In this document: piece by piece, positions 32,389-42,515 of the stretch
How the letters are laid out: every line of letters begins with the position of its first letter
How positions within the stretch are numbered: the stretch's first letter is position 1
Source of the DNA: Chitinibacter sp. FCG-7
Lineage (GTDB): Bacteria > Pseudomonadota > Gammaproteobacteria > Burkholderiales > Chitinibacteraceae
NCBI RefSeq assembly: GCF_040047665.1
Contig: NZ_CP157355.1
Span: forward strand, 2,542,001 to 2,606,000
Direction: 5' to 3'
Length of the DNA: 64,000 bases
Translations under genes and position numbers: made by a program
The notes under the pieces: generated by a model
Database searches by the model: none
Seen by the model: the letters and a program-made list of their open reading frames with translations, nothing else
Told to the model about the DNA's origin: nothing

Positions 32389-33822
32389 ATGAAAATTCTC
32401 CATGTTTGCGCTGAAATGTTTCCCTTGCTGAAAACCGGCGGCCTGGCCGATGTCAGCGGCGCTTTGCCGTTGGCGCTGGGCGAGCAGGGCGCCGATGTTC
32501 GGGTTGTATTGCCAGGTTTTCCCGCGATTTGCGATGGCCTGAGCATCAGCGGTGAAGTGGCCACATTGCAAAGCTTTGCCGGTGAAGTGCGCTTGCTATT
32601 CGGGACGACAGCGCAAGGCGTTGGTGTGTATCTGATTGATGCGCCGCATTTGTATGGCCGGGGCGGCAATCCGTATCAGGACGGCAATCAGCATCCGTAC
32701 GCCGACAATCATGTACGTTTTGCCCTGTTGGGCTGGGTGGCTGCGCGTCTGGCTGAAGGCGTCGATCCGTTCTGGCGGCCAGCAGTCGTCCATGCGCACG
32801 ACTGGCATGCCGGTCTGGCGCCTGCGTATATCGCCGCCGTGGGCCATCCGGCGCGAACGGTCTTTACCATTCACAATCTGGCTTATCAGGGCGTGTTTGC
32901 CCCGTCTGATTTTGCGGCGGTGGATTTGCCCGCGCACTTTTTCGATGTGAATGGCGTCGAGTTTCACGGCCAGCTGTCGTTTATGAAAGCCGGTATTTAC
33001 TTTGCCGACCGCGTGACCACGGTATCGCCAACGTATGCGCGCGAAATTACCGGCCACGAGCAAGGCTGCGGTCTGGATGGCTTGCTGCGGGATCGGGGCG
33101 AGGCTTTGTCGGGCGTACTTAATGGTGTTGACGAGGCGGTCTGGAATCCGGCCAGCGACGCTTTAATTGCCGCGACTTATAGCGCAGACAAAATGACTGG
33201 CAAGGCCAAGTGCAAGGCGGCTTTGCAGCAAGCTTTAGGCTTGCAGGAAAACACGGAAGCGCCGCTGTTTGCCGTCGTTAGCCGCCTGACCGAGCAAAAG
33301 GGCTTGCATCTGGTACTCGAGCGCCTGCATGAAATCACCTCGCGCGGCGGGCAATTTGTGCTGCTGGGCAGTGGTGATGCGGTGATGGAAAGCGCGTTTC
33401 GCGTGGCGGCAGCCGAAAATCCGGCGCAGATTGCGGTCAAAATCGGTTATGACGAAGCGTTTTCGCATCAGATTATGGCGGCCAGCGATGTGATTATGGT
33501 GCCCAGCCGCTACGAGCCTTGCGGGTTAACGCAATTGTATGGCCTTAAATACGGCGCTTTGCCGCTGGTGCGCCGTGTTGGCGGTCTGGCCGATACGGTG
33601 GCCGACTGCAGTCTGGAAAATTTACAGGAGGGTATTGCCACCGGTGCAATATTTGATGGGTTCTCCGGTGAAGAACTCACCCGGGGTATCCGCCGGATGT
33701 TTGCCTTGTGGGCAAGACCGAAAGAGTGGAAAGCGGTGCGAAAAACCGCAATGAGCTGCGACTTTGGCTGGCAGGCCGCCGCAGAGCAATATATGCAGAT
33801 ATACCGCGCCCTGGGTGCTTAA
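32389..33822 (+). CDS. glgA: Glycogen synthase GlgA (ADP-glucose type)
   Basis: The 477-residue GT5 enzyme begins [27 protein letters not shown], with the ADP-glucose-binding KTGGL motif at about 15-19. It also has [31 protein letters not shown] and the C-terminal [18 protein letters not shown] donor site. It extends alpha-1,4-glucan chains. I chose ATG 32389 after AGGGG; an earlier frame opening at 32350 overlaps glgC without homology. A short CTCACTCCTCAC heptamer stretch lies in the glgC-glgA gap. Confidence 0.98.
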   Translation: MKILHVCAEMFPLLKTGGLADVSGALPLALGEQGADVRVVLPGFPAICDGLSISGEVATLQSFAGEVRLLFGTTAQGVGVYLIDAPHLYGRGGNPYQDGNQHPYADNHVRFALLGWVAARLAEGVDPFWRPAVVHAHDWHAGLAPAYIAAVGHPARTVFTIHNLAYQGVFAPSDFAAVDLPAHFFDVNGVEFHGQLSFMKAGIYFADRVTTVSPTYAREITGHEQGCGLDGLLRDRGEALSGVLNGVDEAVWNPASDALIAATYSADKMTGKAKCKAALQQALGLQENTEAPLFAVVSRLTEQKGLHLVLERLHEITSRGGQFVLLGSGDAVMESAFRVAAAENPAQIAVKIGYDEAFSHQIMAASDVIMVPSRYEPCGLTQLYGLKYGALPLVRRVGGLADTVADCSLENLQEGIATGAIFDGFSGEELTRGIRRMFALWARPKEWKAVRKTAMSCDFGWQAAAEQYMQIYRALGA

Positions 33823-33834
33823 GTAGAAACGGCT

Positions 33835-33938
33835 GCGAAGCACGATTACGGCGTTAAACCCTGCGCTCAAAATCCTCATGTACTGTCAGTACATTCCGGT
33901 TTTTCGCGCACGGTTTGCCTTGTACTCATGCTTCTCGC
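33835..33938. repeat. ~100-bp imperfect palindrome between glgA and glgP
   Basis: The arms GCGAAGCA...TACGGCG...TAAACC...TGCGC...ATGTACTG and their complement meet at CTGTCAG near 33884-33890. It looks like a dispersed palindromic element able to form a long cruciform or RNA hairpin. It could attenuate glgP relative to glgA, although no T-tract is seen. Confidence 0.7.
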
Positions 33939-34044
33939 TCGTTCCTTGGCTGCTGTGTTGGATTATTAGAACTTAGATCTAGAACAATATGCGATTGCTG
34001 TTCGCAATCGCTTTAACAAGATTTAAAACCCTGGAGTGCATTCG

Positions 34045-36498
34045 ATGAGTATGCCGTTTCAATATGATGTAACTGACCATCAGGACGTTCAAGCCATTAA
34101 AAAGGCGATTGCCAACAAGCTGATGTACACGATTGGTAAAGACCCGATTGCCGCGCAACCCAAAGACTGGCTCGATGCCACTTTCCTGACCGTGCGCGAC
34201 CAGATGGTCGAGCGCTGGATGCAAACCACCCGCGCGCAATACTCGCAGGATGTGAAGCGCGTTTACTATCTCTCGATGGAGTTTCTGATTGGCCGTGCGC
34301 TGTCCAACGCTTTGCTCGCGCTGGATATGGAAGACACCGTGCGCGCTGCGCTCGACGAGATGGGCATCGATTACGATGATCTGGTGCATATGGAGCCCGA
34401 TGCTGCGCTGGGTAATGGCGGTTTGGGCCGTTTGGCGGCGTGTTTCCTCGATTCGATGGCCACATTGGGTATTCCTGGTATGGGCTACGGTATCCGCTAT
34501 CAGTTTGGTATGTTCAAGCAGCGCATTATCGAAGGCCGTCAGGTCGAGGTGCCCGATACCTGGCTGGGCTCGGTGAATATCCTGGACTTTCCGCGCGATG
34601 AAGTGTGCTATCGAGTGCGCTTTGGTGGCCGTCTAGAGCACGATGGCAAAAAAGTGCGCTGGATCGATACGCATAACGACGTACTAGCTGTTGCCCACGA
34701 TGTGATTATTCCCGGCTTTGACACGACCGCTACCAATACGCTGCGCCTGTGGACTGCACGCTCAACGCGCGAAATCAATCTGTCCAAGTTTAACGAAGGC
34801 GATTATTTCTCCGCGGTGGCCGAGAAAAATGTCTCGGAAAACGTCTCGCGGGTACTCTACCCAGACGACTCAACCTATAGCGGCAAAGAGCTGCGCCTGC
34901 GCCAGGAGTATTTCTTTGTTGCCGCCAGCGTGCAGGATATTATCCACCGCCATCGTTTGAACCACGATACGCTCGATAATCTGGCCGACAAGGTCGCCAT
35001 CCACCTGAACGATACGCATCCGGTACTCGCGATTCCCGAATTGATGCGGGTGCTGATGGATGAAGCCAGCTACGAGTGGGAGCAGGCCTGGGCGATTACC
35101 CGCAAGGTATTTAGCTATACCAATCACACGCTGATGAGCGAGGCGCTGGAAACCTGGCCGGTGGATATGCTGGGCCACCTGTTGCCGCGTCATTTGAAGA
35201 TTATTTTTGATATTAACGAGATGTTCCTCAAAGACGTTGCTGCACGCTTCCCGGGTGATCATGACTTGCTGCGCTCGGTGTCACTGATCGAAGAGCACGG
35301 TGATCGCAAAGTGCGGATGGCCTATCTGGCCGTTGTGGCCAGCCACACAGTCAATGGTGTGTCGGCGTTGCATTCGGATCTGATGGTTGAATCGATTTTT
35401 GCCGACTTTGCCAAAGTATTCCCGGATCGCTTTACCAATGTGACCAACGGTGTCACACCGCGTCGCTGGCTGGCGCTGGCTAATCCATCGCTATCGGGGT
35501 TGATTGATGAAGCCATTGGTCAGACCTGGCGTGTGCGCCTGAACGAATTGGCCGAGCTGAAAGGATCGGCCGATTTCCCGCAATTTGTGCAGGCTTTTCG
35601 CGCCGCCAAACGCAGCAATAAAGAAAGGCTGGCCAAGTACGTGGCCCGCAATCTTGGCGGCGTCATCAATCCGGATGCTTTGTTTGACGTGCAGGTGAAG
35701 CGTATTCACGAATACAAACGCCAGTTGCTGAATGTCTTGCATGTGATCACGCGTTACAACCGCATTCTGCGCGATCCCGATGCAAAAATTCAGCCGCGCG
35801 TGGTGGTGTTTGCCGGTAAAGCCGCCTCGGCCTACAAAATGGCCAAGCTGGTGATCCAGCTGATTAATGATGTCGGCGTCAAAATCAACAATGACCCGCG
35901 TGTTGGCGATAAGCTCAAAGTGGTGTTCCTGCCCAACTACAGCGTGAGTCTGGCCGAGATTATTATTCCGGCGGCGGATTTGTCCGAGCAGATCTCAACG
36001 GCGGGTACCGAAGCATCGGGCACCGGCAATATGAAGTTTGCGCTCAATGGCGCATTGACGATTGGTACGCTAGACGGTGCCAATGTTGAAATGCTCGATG
36101 CTGTGGGCGAAGAGAATATCTTCATCTTTGGTAATACCACCGAGCAGGTCAATGCTTTGCGTCGCGACGGCTACAATCCGCGCGCCATTTACGAGAGCAA
36201 TAGCGAATTGCGCGAAGTGCTCAATCAATTGGCGAACGGCTTCTTTAGCCCGAGCGAGCCTGAACGCTATCGCGTGATTTTCGACGTGCTGGTGAACTGG
36301 GGCGATCATTATCAGCTGCTGGCTGATTATGAATCCTACGTTGCGACGCAGGATAAAGTCGATGCCTTGTACGCCAAGCCGGAAGAATGGGCCAAGAAAG
36401 CGATTCTGAATGTGGCTGGTATGGGGCATTTCTCGTCGGATCGTACGATTGCTGAATACGCTGAGAAGATCTGGCATACGACGCCGGTCAAATTGTAA
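34045..36498 (+). CDS. glgP: Glycogen phosphorylase GlgP
   Basis: The 817-residue GT35 enzyme has [35 protein letters not shown] near 115-135, [13 protein letters not shown], and the pyridoxal-phosphate lysine in [16 protein letters not shown] (about 660). It releases glucose-1-P from glycogen ends. ATG 34045 is preceded by TGGAG; a GTG at 34036 is less likely. It is separated from glgA by 222 bases with a long palindrome and followed by a second palindrome and a terminator, so it may be transcribed partly on its own. Confidence 0.98.
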   Translation: MSMPFQYDVTDHQDVQAIKKAIANKLMYTIGKDPIAAQPKDWLDATFLTVRDQMVERWMQTTRAQYSQDVKRVYYLSMEFLIGRALSNALLALDMEDTVRAALDEMGIDYDDLVHMEPDAALGNGGLGRLAACFLDSMATLGIPGMGYGIRYQFGMFKQRIIEGRQVEVPDTWLGSVNILDFPRDEVCYRVRFGGRLEHDGKKVRWIDTHNDVLAVAHDVIIPGFDTTATNTLRLWTARSTREINLSKFNEGDYFSAVAEKNVSENVSRVLYPDDSTYSGKELRLRQEYFFVAASVQDIIHRHRLNHDTLDNLADKVAIHLNDTHPVLAIPELMRVLMDEASYEWEQAWAITRKVFSYTNHTLMSEALETWPVDMLGHLLPRHLKIIFDINEMFLKDVAARFPGDHDLLRSVSLIEEHGDRKVRMAYLAVVASHTVNGVSALHSDLMVESIFADFAKVFPDRFTNVTNGVTPRRWLALANPSLSGLIDEAIGQTWRVRLNELAELKGSADFPQFVQAFRAAKRSNKERLAKYVARNLGGVINPDALFDVQVKRIHEYKRQLLNVLHVITRYNRILRDPDAKIQPRVVVFAGKAASAYKMAKLVIQLINDVGVKINNDPRVGDKLKVVFLPNYSVSLAEIIIPAADLSEQISTAGTEASGTGNMKFALNGALTIGTLDGANVEMLDAVGEENIFIFGNTTEQVNALRRDGYNPRAIYESNSELREVLNQLANGFFSPSEPERYRVIFDVLVNWGDHYQLLADYESYVATQDKVDALYAKPEEWAKKAILNVAGMGHFSSDRTIAEYAEKIWHTTPVKL

Positions 36499-36506
36499 GA
36501 GTTAAA

Positions 36507-36590
36507 GCAAAAGTCCCCACACTTCGTTGCCTCGCCTTGCTGTACGACTTGTACTATCTGCGGCTCGGCGTCTTGTGTGAGAACTTTTGC
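36507..36590. repeat. ~84-bp palindrome downstream of glgP
   Basis: Outer arms GCAAAAGT...ACAC and GTGT...ACTTTTGC, inner arms GCCTCGCC and GGCTCGGCG, centre near TGTACGACTTGTAC. Together with the palindrome at 33835 it brackets glgP. Confidence 0.7.
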
Positions 36591-36643
36591 AGGAATAGGT
36601 GTGAGGTGTTAGGTGTAAAATCTAGCTACCTTATCGCCACTGG

Positions 36644-36670
36644 CGGCTACCGATGAGGTAGCCGTTTTTT
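36644..36670 (+). terminator. Rho-independent terminator downstream of glgP
   Basis: CGGCTACC, GATGA loop, GGTAGCCG followed by six T residues. It ends 15 bases before the nudF start, so it closes the glycogen operon. Confidence 0.92.
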
Positions 36671-36684
36671 ATTGGGAACACCGA

Positions 36685-37236
36685 ATGTCGACTGAAGATC
36701 TCCACCTGTTTGAAGCACCAGTAAGCAGCCAGCGCGTTTTTGATGGCAATTTATTACATGTGAACCGCGATACGGTGCGCCTGCCCGATGGCGCCGAGGC
36801 GACGCGCGAATATATCCTGCATCCGGGCGCGGTGATGATCATTCCGCAATTACCGGATGGCCGCCTGTTGCTGGAGCGCCAGTACCGCTATCCGCTGCAC
36901 CGCGTATTTATCGAGTTTCCGGCTGGCAAACTCGAAGCGGGGGAAGACCCGCTTGAATGCGCCCAGCGCGAATTGCTTGAAGAAACCGGCTACACCGCAA
37001 GTAGCTGGGAATATCTTGGCGTTCTGCACCCCATCATCAGCTACACCGACGAAGAAATTAAACTCTTTCTGGCACGCGATTTAAGCGCTGGCGAAGCGCA
37101 GCTCGATGCCGGTGAGTTTGTTGAGTGCATCAGCATGAGCATCGACGAGATGGTAGCAGGTGTGATCGACGGCTCGATCACCGACGCTAAAACGGTCAGC
37201 GGAATTTTCTGGGCGCAGCAGAAGGGTTTGAAGTGA
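36685..37236 (+). CDS. nudF: NUDIX hydrolase, ADP-ribose pyrophosphatase type
   Basis: The 183-residue protein carries a full Nudix box, GKLEAGEDPLECAQRELLEETGY (about 85-107, with the REx2EE metal ligands), preceded by QYRYPLHRVFIEFPAG as in ADP-sugar pyrophosphatases. It should hydrolyse ADP-ribose or related ADP-sugars. Given the neighbouring ADP-glucose pathway, ADP-glucose hydrolysis is an interesting alternative, as AspP/NudF-type enzymes do this in enterobacteria. It starts right after the glgP terminator and is monocistronic. Confidence 0.9.
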   Translation: MSTEDLHLFEAPVSSQRVFDGNLLHVNRDTVRLPDGAEATREYILHPGAVMIIPQLPDGRLLLERQYRYPLHRVFIEFPAGKLEAGEDPLECAQRELLEETGYTASSWEYLGVLHPIISYTDEEIKLFLARDLSAGEAQLDAGEFVECISMSIDEMVAGVIDGSITDAKTVSGIFWAQQKGLK

Positions 37237-37241
37237 TGTTA

Positions 37242-37290
37242 GGGTATATCCCTGTAGCGCTTCTTGAATAAGCTCTGCAGAGATATACCC
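37242..37290 (+). repeat. 49-bp palindrome, copy 8
   Basis: GGGTATAT/ATATACCC arms, inner CTGTAGC and TGCAG. It begins 5 bases after the nudF stop, between nudF and the convergent LysR gene. Confidence 0.88.
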
Positions 37291-37318
37291 TTGGGTTTGA
37301 ATTGGCTATCGGTTTGGC

Positions 37319-38263
37319 CTACTCATAACCTTCTTCGCCTTCGCACAGCAGTGCGTCCTGCACGACAGCGCGCGTCAGGTGCGGAGCAAACAGCGCGATA
37401 AAGTCGTAGGCGTAGCCGCGCAAATAGGCATCCTTGCGCATACCGATGTGCGTGGTTGATGCTTCAAACAGGTGCGCGGCGTCGATGGCTGTTAGTGCGG
37501 TATCGCGCTCGGGCTCGTAAGCCATTCCTGCCAGAATACCGATACCCAGCCCCAGCTCGACATAGGTTTTGATCACGTCCGAGTCGATGGCGGTGAGCAC
37601 GACATTGGGCGTGAGATTTTGCTCTTCAAAGGCGCGGTTGATTTTGGAGCGGCCGGTAAAGGCAAAATCATAGGTGATCAAGGGCCAAGCAGCGATGTCG
37701 GCGATGGTGAGTGGGCGGTTCAGCATGGTTAGCGGATGCGCTTTGGGCACAATAATGCAGCGGTTCCAGTCGTAGCAATTGAGCATGGCCAGCTCGGGGT
37801 AGTGATCGATCCCTTCGGTGGCAATGGCTAGATCGGCGCTGCCATCGACGACCATTTCACTGATCTGCAGCGGGCTGCCCTGCTTGATCGATAGGCGTAC
37901 TTTCGGGTAGCGCTGCAAAAAGGACTGAATCACTTTGGGCAGGGCGTAGCGGGCTTGCGTGTGCGTGGTGGCAATGGTCAGACTGCCGTTTTCGACCTGC
38001 ACAAATTCTTCGCCAATGCGCTTGAGATTTTGCGATTGCATCAGAATGCGCTCAGAAATGCGTAGAATCTCGCGGCCCGGCGCGGTAATATCGACGACGC
38101 GTTTGCCGTTGCGGATAAAAATCTGCACGCCCAGCTCGTCTTCCAGCAGACGGATTTGTTTGGAAATGCCCGGCTGGGAGGTATGCAGCTTTTCTGCGGC
38201 TTCCGAGACATTCAGCCCCTGTTTGGCGACTTCAACCAGATAACGCAATTGTTGCAGCTTCAT
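37319..38263 (-). CDS. cysB: CysB-type LysR transcriptional regulator
   Basis: The 314-residue regulator (from ATG at 38263, after GGGAGGG) starts MKLQQLRYLVEVAKQGLNVS, the CysB/Cbl subfamily helix-turn-helix, with TSQPGISKQIRLLEDELG. The inducer domain contains TTHTQARYALPKVI, where CysB binds sulfate and acetylserine through Thr100/Thr102. It is divergent from a TSUP permease and close to cysH, so it probably controls sulfate assimilation here. An upstream frame start at 38287 lacks family similarity. Confidence 0.92.
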   Translation of the reverse strand: MKLQQLRYLVEVAKQGLNVSEAAEKLHTSQPGISKQIRLLEDELGVQIFIRNGKRVVDITAPGREILRISERILMQSQNLKRIGEEFVQVENGSLTIATTHTQARYALPKVIQSFLQRYPKVRLSIKQGSPLQISEMVVDGSADLAIATEGIDHYPELAMLNCYDWNRCIIVPKAHPLTMLNRPLTIADIAAWPLITYDFAFTGRSKINRAFEEQNLTPNVVLTAIDSDVIKTYVELGLGIGILAGMAYEPERDTALTAIDAAHLFEASTTHIGMRKDAYLRGYAYDFIALFAPHLTRAVVQDALLCEGEEGYE

Positions 38264-38376
38264 CGTTTGCCCTCCCGACATAACCATTGGTTCTAAAATG
38301 ATAACAGAATAGTATATAGGGCACTATTGCTGCGCGTTATCATTGGACGCTTAAGAAAAAAGCTTTGGGGTTGGGG

Positions 38377-39162
38377 ATGGATGCAGTCTGGTATGGCTTT
38401 GTAATTGCAGGGCTGGTGGTGGGTTTTATTGTCGGCATGACCGGTGTGGGCGGTGGCTCATTGATGACGCCGATTCTGCTGTATTTTGGCATCAACCCGG
38501 CCACGGCAGTCGGCACCGACCTGCTGTATGCCGCGATTACCAAGGCCGGTGGCGTGCATGCCCACCAGAAAAACAAGAATATCGACTGGACGATCACCGG
38601 CTGGCTGGCCTTGGGTAGCGTACCGGCTGCTGCGTTAACGCTGCTGGTGTTGCATAATCTGCATGCCGATACCGAGGCGCTGAACCGGGTAATCAAGCAG
38701 GGCCTTGGCTTTGCGCTGCTGTTTACTGCGGTAGCGATTGTGTTTAAAAAGCAGATGATCGCTTTTTCGCAACGTCATGCGGGCGACGCGTTTCATGTGG
38801 CTGGCCCGCGACTGAATCTGCTGACTGTGTTGACGGGTGTGCTGCTGGGCGCGATTGTGACGCTAACTTCAATTGGCGCAGGCGCTTTGGGTACCGTGGC
38901 CTTGTTTGTGCTCTATCCGCTGTTGCCGACCAAGCGTCTGGTGGGCACCGAAATTGCGCATGCGGTACCGCTGACCTTAGTGGCTGGCTTGGGGCATGCC
39001 GGAATGGGGAATATGGATTGGGGCTTGCTCGGTTATTTGCTGCTGGGCTCTTTGCCTGGTATTTATCTGGGTAGCCATCTGTCAGGGCGGGTGTCGGACA
39101 CGGTTTTGCGCCCCTGTCTGGCGGTAATGCTGGCGATGATAGGCTGGAAACTGGCTTTTTAA
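38377..39162 (+). CDS. TSUP/TauE-type sulfite or anion exporter
   Basis: The 261-residue integral membrane protein has eight or so predicted helices and the TSUP repeats VGFIVGMTGVGGGSLMTP (about 13-30) and LLGAIVTLTSIGAGALG (about 165-181). Members carry sulfite, sulfate, sulfoacetate or other anions across the inner membrane. It lies between a divergent cysB and cysH, 20 bases upstream of cysH, which supports a sulfur-compound substrate. The ATG at 38377 follows a GGGG run; a TTG at 38365 is also possible. Confidence 0.85.
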   Translation: MDAVWYGFVIAGLVVGFIVGMTGVGGGSLMTPILLYFGINPATAVGTDLLYAAITKAGGVHAHQKNKNIDWTITGWLALGSVPAAALTLLVLHNLHADTEALNRVIKQGLGFALLFTAVAIVFKKQMIAFSQRHAGDAFHVAGPRLNLLTVLTGVLLGAIVTLTSIGAGALGTVALFVLYPLLPTKRLVGTEIAHAVPLTLVAGLGHAGMGNMDWGLLGYLLLGSLPGIYLGSHLSGRVSDTVLRPCLAVMLAMIGWKLAF

Positions 39163-39182
39163 ATTGACGATGGATTGTTGCA

Positions 39183-39869
39183 ATGAACTTTGAACAAAAA
39201 TTAAGCGAATCAATTGCCCTGCTGCAACGCATTGCGGCGGAATATTCGCCTGCAGTATTTGCCAATTCATTTGGCGCCGAAGATATGGTGATTACCCATT
39301 TGCTGGCCAAACATCAGGTGGCGATTGATATTTTCAGTCTGGATACCGGCCGCTTGCCTGCCGAGACCTATACTCTGATGCAGGAAGTGGCCTTAGCTTA
39401 TCCATCACACCCGATCCGGGTATATTTCCCTGATACTGCGGCCGTTGAGCAGTATGTCAACCAGAACGGTATCAATGCTTTCTATGATTCGGTTGAGCTG
39501 CGCAAATCTTGCTGCCATATCCGCAAAATCGAGCCGCTGCAGCGTGCACTGAAAGATCGCAAAGCATGGGTAACCGGTTTGCGCCGTGAGCAGTCGCCAA
39601 CGCGCACAGATCTGGGCTATCAGGAGTTTGATGCTGGCAATGGCCTGGAGAAATTCAACCCGCTGATCGAATGGACCGAAAAAGAAGTCTGGGCGTATAT
39701 CCGTGCCGAGAATATTCCATACAATAAATTGCACGATCAGCATGTGCCATCGATCGGCTGTGCGCCCTGTACGCGGCCCATTGCAATGGGCGAGGATATT
39801 CGCGCCGGACGCTGGTGGTGGGAAAACCCCGAAAACAAGGAATGCGGTCTGCACGTTAAAAAGATTTAA
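39183..39869 (+). CDS. cysH: Assimilatory adenylyl-sulfate reductase CysH (APS type)
   Basis: The 228-residue protein has FANSFGAEDMVITHL (PP-loop), FSLDTGRLPAET, VTGLRREQSPTR and the catalytic ECGLHVKK tail. It also carries the paired cysteines KSCCHIRK and CAPC that bind a [4Fe-4S] cluster, which marks plant-type APS reductases rather than PAPS reductases lacking the cluster. It reduces APS to sulfite using thioredoxin. It follows the TSUP permease by 20 bases and is closed by a terminator. Confidence 0.95.
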   Translation: MNFEQKLSESIALLQRIAAEYSPAVFANSFGAEDMVITHLLAKHQVAIDIFSLDTGRLPAETYTLMQEVALAYPSHPIRVYFPDTAAVEQYVNQNGINAFYDSVELRKSCCHIRKIEPLQRALKDRKAWVTGLRREQSPTRTDLGYQEFDAGNGLEKFNPLIEWTEKEVWAYIRAENIPYNKLHDQHVPSIGCAPCTRPIAMGEDIRAGRWWWENPENKECGLHVKKI

Positions 39870-39893
39870 TGTTGCGCAGATTTGGCTAAAAAC

Positions 39894-39922
39894 AAAACGC
39901 CCACAGATTTGGGCGTTTTTTT
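39894..39922 (+). terminator. Rho-independent terminator after cysH
   Basis: AAAACGCCC, 8-base loop, GGGCGTTTT and a T-tract, 24 bases after the cysH stop. Confidence 0.9.
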
Positions 39923-39960
39923 ATGCCAGCCAATTGACACTACTTGCCAGCATCACTAAA

Positions 39961-39981
39961 TTGGTATGCTTGTATGGCCAA
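39961..39981. promoter_or_regulatory. Candidate operator upstream of the sugar kinase
   Basis: TTGGTATGCTTGTATGGCCAA is an interrupted dyad (TTGG..AT / AT..CCAA). A related TTGGTATGCCA occurs at 43959-43969 before the first ABC permease gene. Both could be sites for the adjacent GntR regulator, but this rests on two weak matches. Confidence 0.3.
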
Positions 39982-40140
39982 TTGCATTGGCTATATTGCA
40001 GTTGAATTTTCCCGATTTTGTTAGCGTTGCGCCGGTTTTGCGGATGGAGCATGGTGCAACTGGTCTGATTTTTCCAAACCAAATGGGTTTGAGCCCTGAT
40101 CGGCCCAGCCTGAATTTAATGCAGTGGAGGGGAGTGAGTA

Positions 40141-41019
40141 ATGAGTCAAATCGAGTTTTTGATTGGTGTTGATGGTGGCGGTACTGGGACGCGTGTAACG
40201 ATTGCAGGCCTAGATGGCGTGGAAAAAGTCCGCGCCGAAGGTGGCCCATCAGCGCTGGGCCAAGGCGTGGACAAGGCCTGGACCAATATTACGCTGACGA
40301 TCCGGGAAGCATTCAAAAAACTGGGCATCGACAAATGCGACTTCAGCAAGTGCGCAGTGGGTTTTGGTTTGTCAGGTGTGACGGTAAAAGCCTGGGCGCA
40401 GGAATTTGAAAACAAAAATCCCGGCTTTGCCCGCATTATTGTTGAAACCGATGGCTACTCAACGCTGCTGGGCGCGCATAACGGCGCGCATGGGGCCATT
40501 ATTGCGATTGGTACCGGCTCGATCGGCGAAGCATGGTTGCCAAGTGGTGAACGCCTTGAAGTGGGTGGCTGGGGCTTTCCAACCTCAGACGAAGGCTCGG
40601 GCGCTTATCTGGGTCTGAAGGCGATTAATCATGTGCAGCGCATTATGGATGGCCGTCGTCCGCTGACCGACTTTGGTCGCAAATTGCTGACGGTCACTGG
40701 TGATACGCGCGAGAAAGTTTTTGAATGGATGGGCGCAATGAAGCAGACCGAATGTGCTTCTCTTTCGCCTATTGTGGTTGAGTTTGGCGCTAGTGATGAA
40801 GTGGCACGCAGCTTTTTGAATGACGCAGGCCAGGAAATCGTCAATATCGCCGCTGCTTTGCGCTCAACTGCACCTGATCTGCCGATTGCCATTTGTGGTG
40901 GCGGCTTGTCCGAAGCGCTGCGTCCCTATATTCCGGCTGATTTTCTGGCTAGCACTGCCCGACCACAAAAAGATTCATGTGCCGGAGCTTTGATTTTGGT
41001 CGCGCGTGAATACAAATAA
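40141..41019 (+). CDS. BadF/BcrD-type sugar kinase, probable glucosamine/GlcNAc kinase
   Basis: The 292-residue ASKHA-fold kinase has phosphate-1 motif LIGVDGGGTGTRVTIAG (about 7-23), ETDGYSTLLGAHNG with the catalytic Asp, the phosphate-2 motif IAIGTGSIG, and GGWGFPTSDEGSGAYLG. The pattern matches glucosamine kinase GspK and eukaryotic GlcNAc kinase. It should phosphorylate an imported amino sugar at C6. A strong GGAGGGG site precedes the ATG. It is 31 bases upstream of a GntR regulator and followed by a sugar ABC importer. Confidence 0.88.
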   Translation: MSQIEFLIGVDGGGTGTRVTIAGLDGVEKVRAEGGPSALGQGVDKAWTNITLTIREAFKKLGIDKCDFSKCAVGFGLSGVTVKAWAQEFENKNPGFARIIVETDGYSTLLGAHNGAHGAIIAIGTGSIGEAWLPSGERLEVGGWGFPTSDEGSGAYLGLKAINHVQRIMDGRRPLTDFGRKLLTVTGDTREKVFEWMGAMKQTECASLSPIVVEFGASDEVARSFLNDAGQEIVNIAAALRSTAPDLPIAICGGGLSEALRPYIPADFLASTARPQKDSCAGALILVAREYK

Positions 41020-41050
41020 GTAATACATCAAAGCGGGAAGGTGGTGTGGT

Positions 41051-41791
41051 ATGCAAAACCTGAATAAATTGCTGGTCTTAAAACCGGATAATGATAGTGC
41101 GACACCGTTGTATCTGCAGTTCGGCCACAAGCTGGCTGCCGCAATTCATGCCGGTTTCTGGAAAGCAGACGATCCCCTTCCTTCCGAGCGTACATTCTGC
41201 GAAGTGCTCGGCATTTCGCGGGTGACGGCACGCAAGGCGCTCGATTTGCTTTTTGATCAGGGGCTTATCCTGCGCCGTCAGGGGTCGGGTACCTATATCA
41301 CGCCCAAGCTTGAGCAGCCGCTCACGCGCTTGACCAATCTGTCCGAGATGCTTAAGCAGCGCGGTTTCCGCCCGGCATCAAAATGGCTTAAGCGTGAAAT
41401 CATGCTGGCCGGTTCAGAGGAATTGCTGCGGCTGAATCTGAGCCCGAATAGCCGGGTGGCACATCTGGAGCGTTTGCGTCTGGCCAATGATGTCGTTATG
41501 GCGGTCGAGCGAACCTCGCTGCCATATCACTATGTGCCTGAGCCCGAGAAAATCGGCGAGTCTTTGTATGATTTTATGCGTGATGCCAATCTAAGCGTGG
41601 TGAGGGCGATCCAGAATATTGGCGCAGTTAATGCCACTCCCGAGCTGGCGGCTTTAACTGGCGTTGAAGTGGGGGCCGCAATGCTGCACCTGACCCGGGT
41701 TGGCTATCTGGAGGATGGTGCCGCAGTCGAATTGACTCACTCCTGGTTCAGAAGCGACTACTACGACTTTGTCGTTGAGCTTTATCGTTAA
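41051..41791 (+). CDS. GntR/HutC-family regulator, NagR/DasR-like
   Basis: The 246-residue regulator has an N-terminal winged helix (PLYLQFGHKLAAAI, DPLPSERTFCEVLGISRVTARKAL, RRQGSGTYI) and a C-terminal UTRA effector domain (SRVAHLERLRLANDVVMAVERTSLP). UTRA members such as NagR/DasR sense glucosamine-6-P or GlcNAc-6-P, which fits its place between an amino-sugar kinase and a carbohydrate ABC importer. Co-transcribed with the kinase and ended by a UUCG-loop terminator. Confidence 0.88.
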   Translation: MQNLNKLLVLKPDNDSATPLYLQFGHKLAAAIHAGFWKADDPLPSERTFCEVLGISRVTARKALDLLFDQGLILRRQGSGTYITPKLEQPLTRLTNLSEMLKQRGFRPASKWLKREIMLAGSEELLRLNLSPNSRVAHLERLRLANDVVMAVERTSLPYHYVPEPEKIGESLYDFMRDANLSVVRAIQNIGAVNATPELAALTGVEVGAAMLHLTRVGYLEDGAAVELTHSWFRSDYYDFVVELYR

Positions 41792-42515
41792 AACAGTGTG
41801 AATCTCGTCACCTAAAAGCGTGTGAACTTCGGTTTGCACGCTTTTTTTTTCAAAATGTTGCGTTGATGATACAAAAATACACAGAGGATGTAGCATTTTC
41901 TGGGGCTATTTTGGGGAATAAAAACGGTGTTGTTGATCTGGCGCGCTTTGGCCGATTAGGGTTTTTTTGTACTTTGTGCCGGCTCTAAAAAGTAAAAAAC
42001 AACATTTTTCAAGGTTTGTAGGCTTCTGTTTTGAGTTTATTGTGCTGATTTGAAAGGATAAAAAATGCAGATAAGTTCCATTGCGTGTAGTTTTTGAAAA
42101 CCATTCGGGTTTTTGCCTACAGATTTTTGATGGAAATGATTTACGGCTCGCCCGGTGCCAAACTTCGCAGCTCGTTTCCGTCTGGCAAAGAGGGGCTTTT
42201 TTGACCGAACCGAGGTTCACCCTGCTAATGAATTGCGGTACTCTTGCCGCTATGGTTTCAGACAGCAGATGCTTTACCGCTTGAAATGCAACTGAATGGT
42301 TGCCGGTTTCTTGGTGTTGGGCTTCATGCCGCAAATCGATGCATGTTCGAAGTAGTTGTACGCAGATCAGCTGGTTTTTGCGTCATTTTGACAACTTGGA
42401 AATTCGTGTTGACTCTGAAATTTGTTGTGATTTAAAGTAGTTTTGCAGTTGTAAATCTTGTGTATTTTTCTGCGACCCAGTGTTGCGCGTATTCATGTCC
42501 ATGTTAGGAGTTGTT
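41792..42515. other. 724-bp intergenic region before the ABC importer
   Basis: It holds the regulator's terminator (41815-41850) and, in the last part, the ribosome site TAGGAG before the binding-protein gene. The middle, about 41860-42480, is AT-rich with no convincing ORF. It probably contains the promoter and control sites for a strongly expressed importer. I see no clear -35/-10 pair or operator dyad. Confidence 0.6.
41815..41850 (+). terminator. Rho-independent terminator after the GntR gene
   Basis: AAAGCGTGTGAAC, a TTCG tetraloop, GTTTGCACGCTTT and a long T-tract. Confidence 0.92.

Noticed and set aside
33835..33938. Small RNA gene between glgA and glgP
   Set aside because: The long palindrome could look like an RNA gene, but no promoter or terminator frames it and it fits a dispersed palindromic repeat better.
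37498..37547. CGGTAT...ATACCC inside the cysB-type gene
   Set aside because: The span is 50 rather than 49 and the inner motifs are missing.
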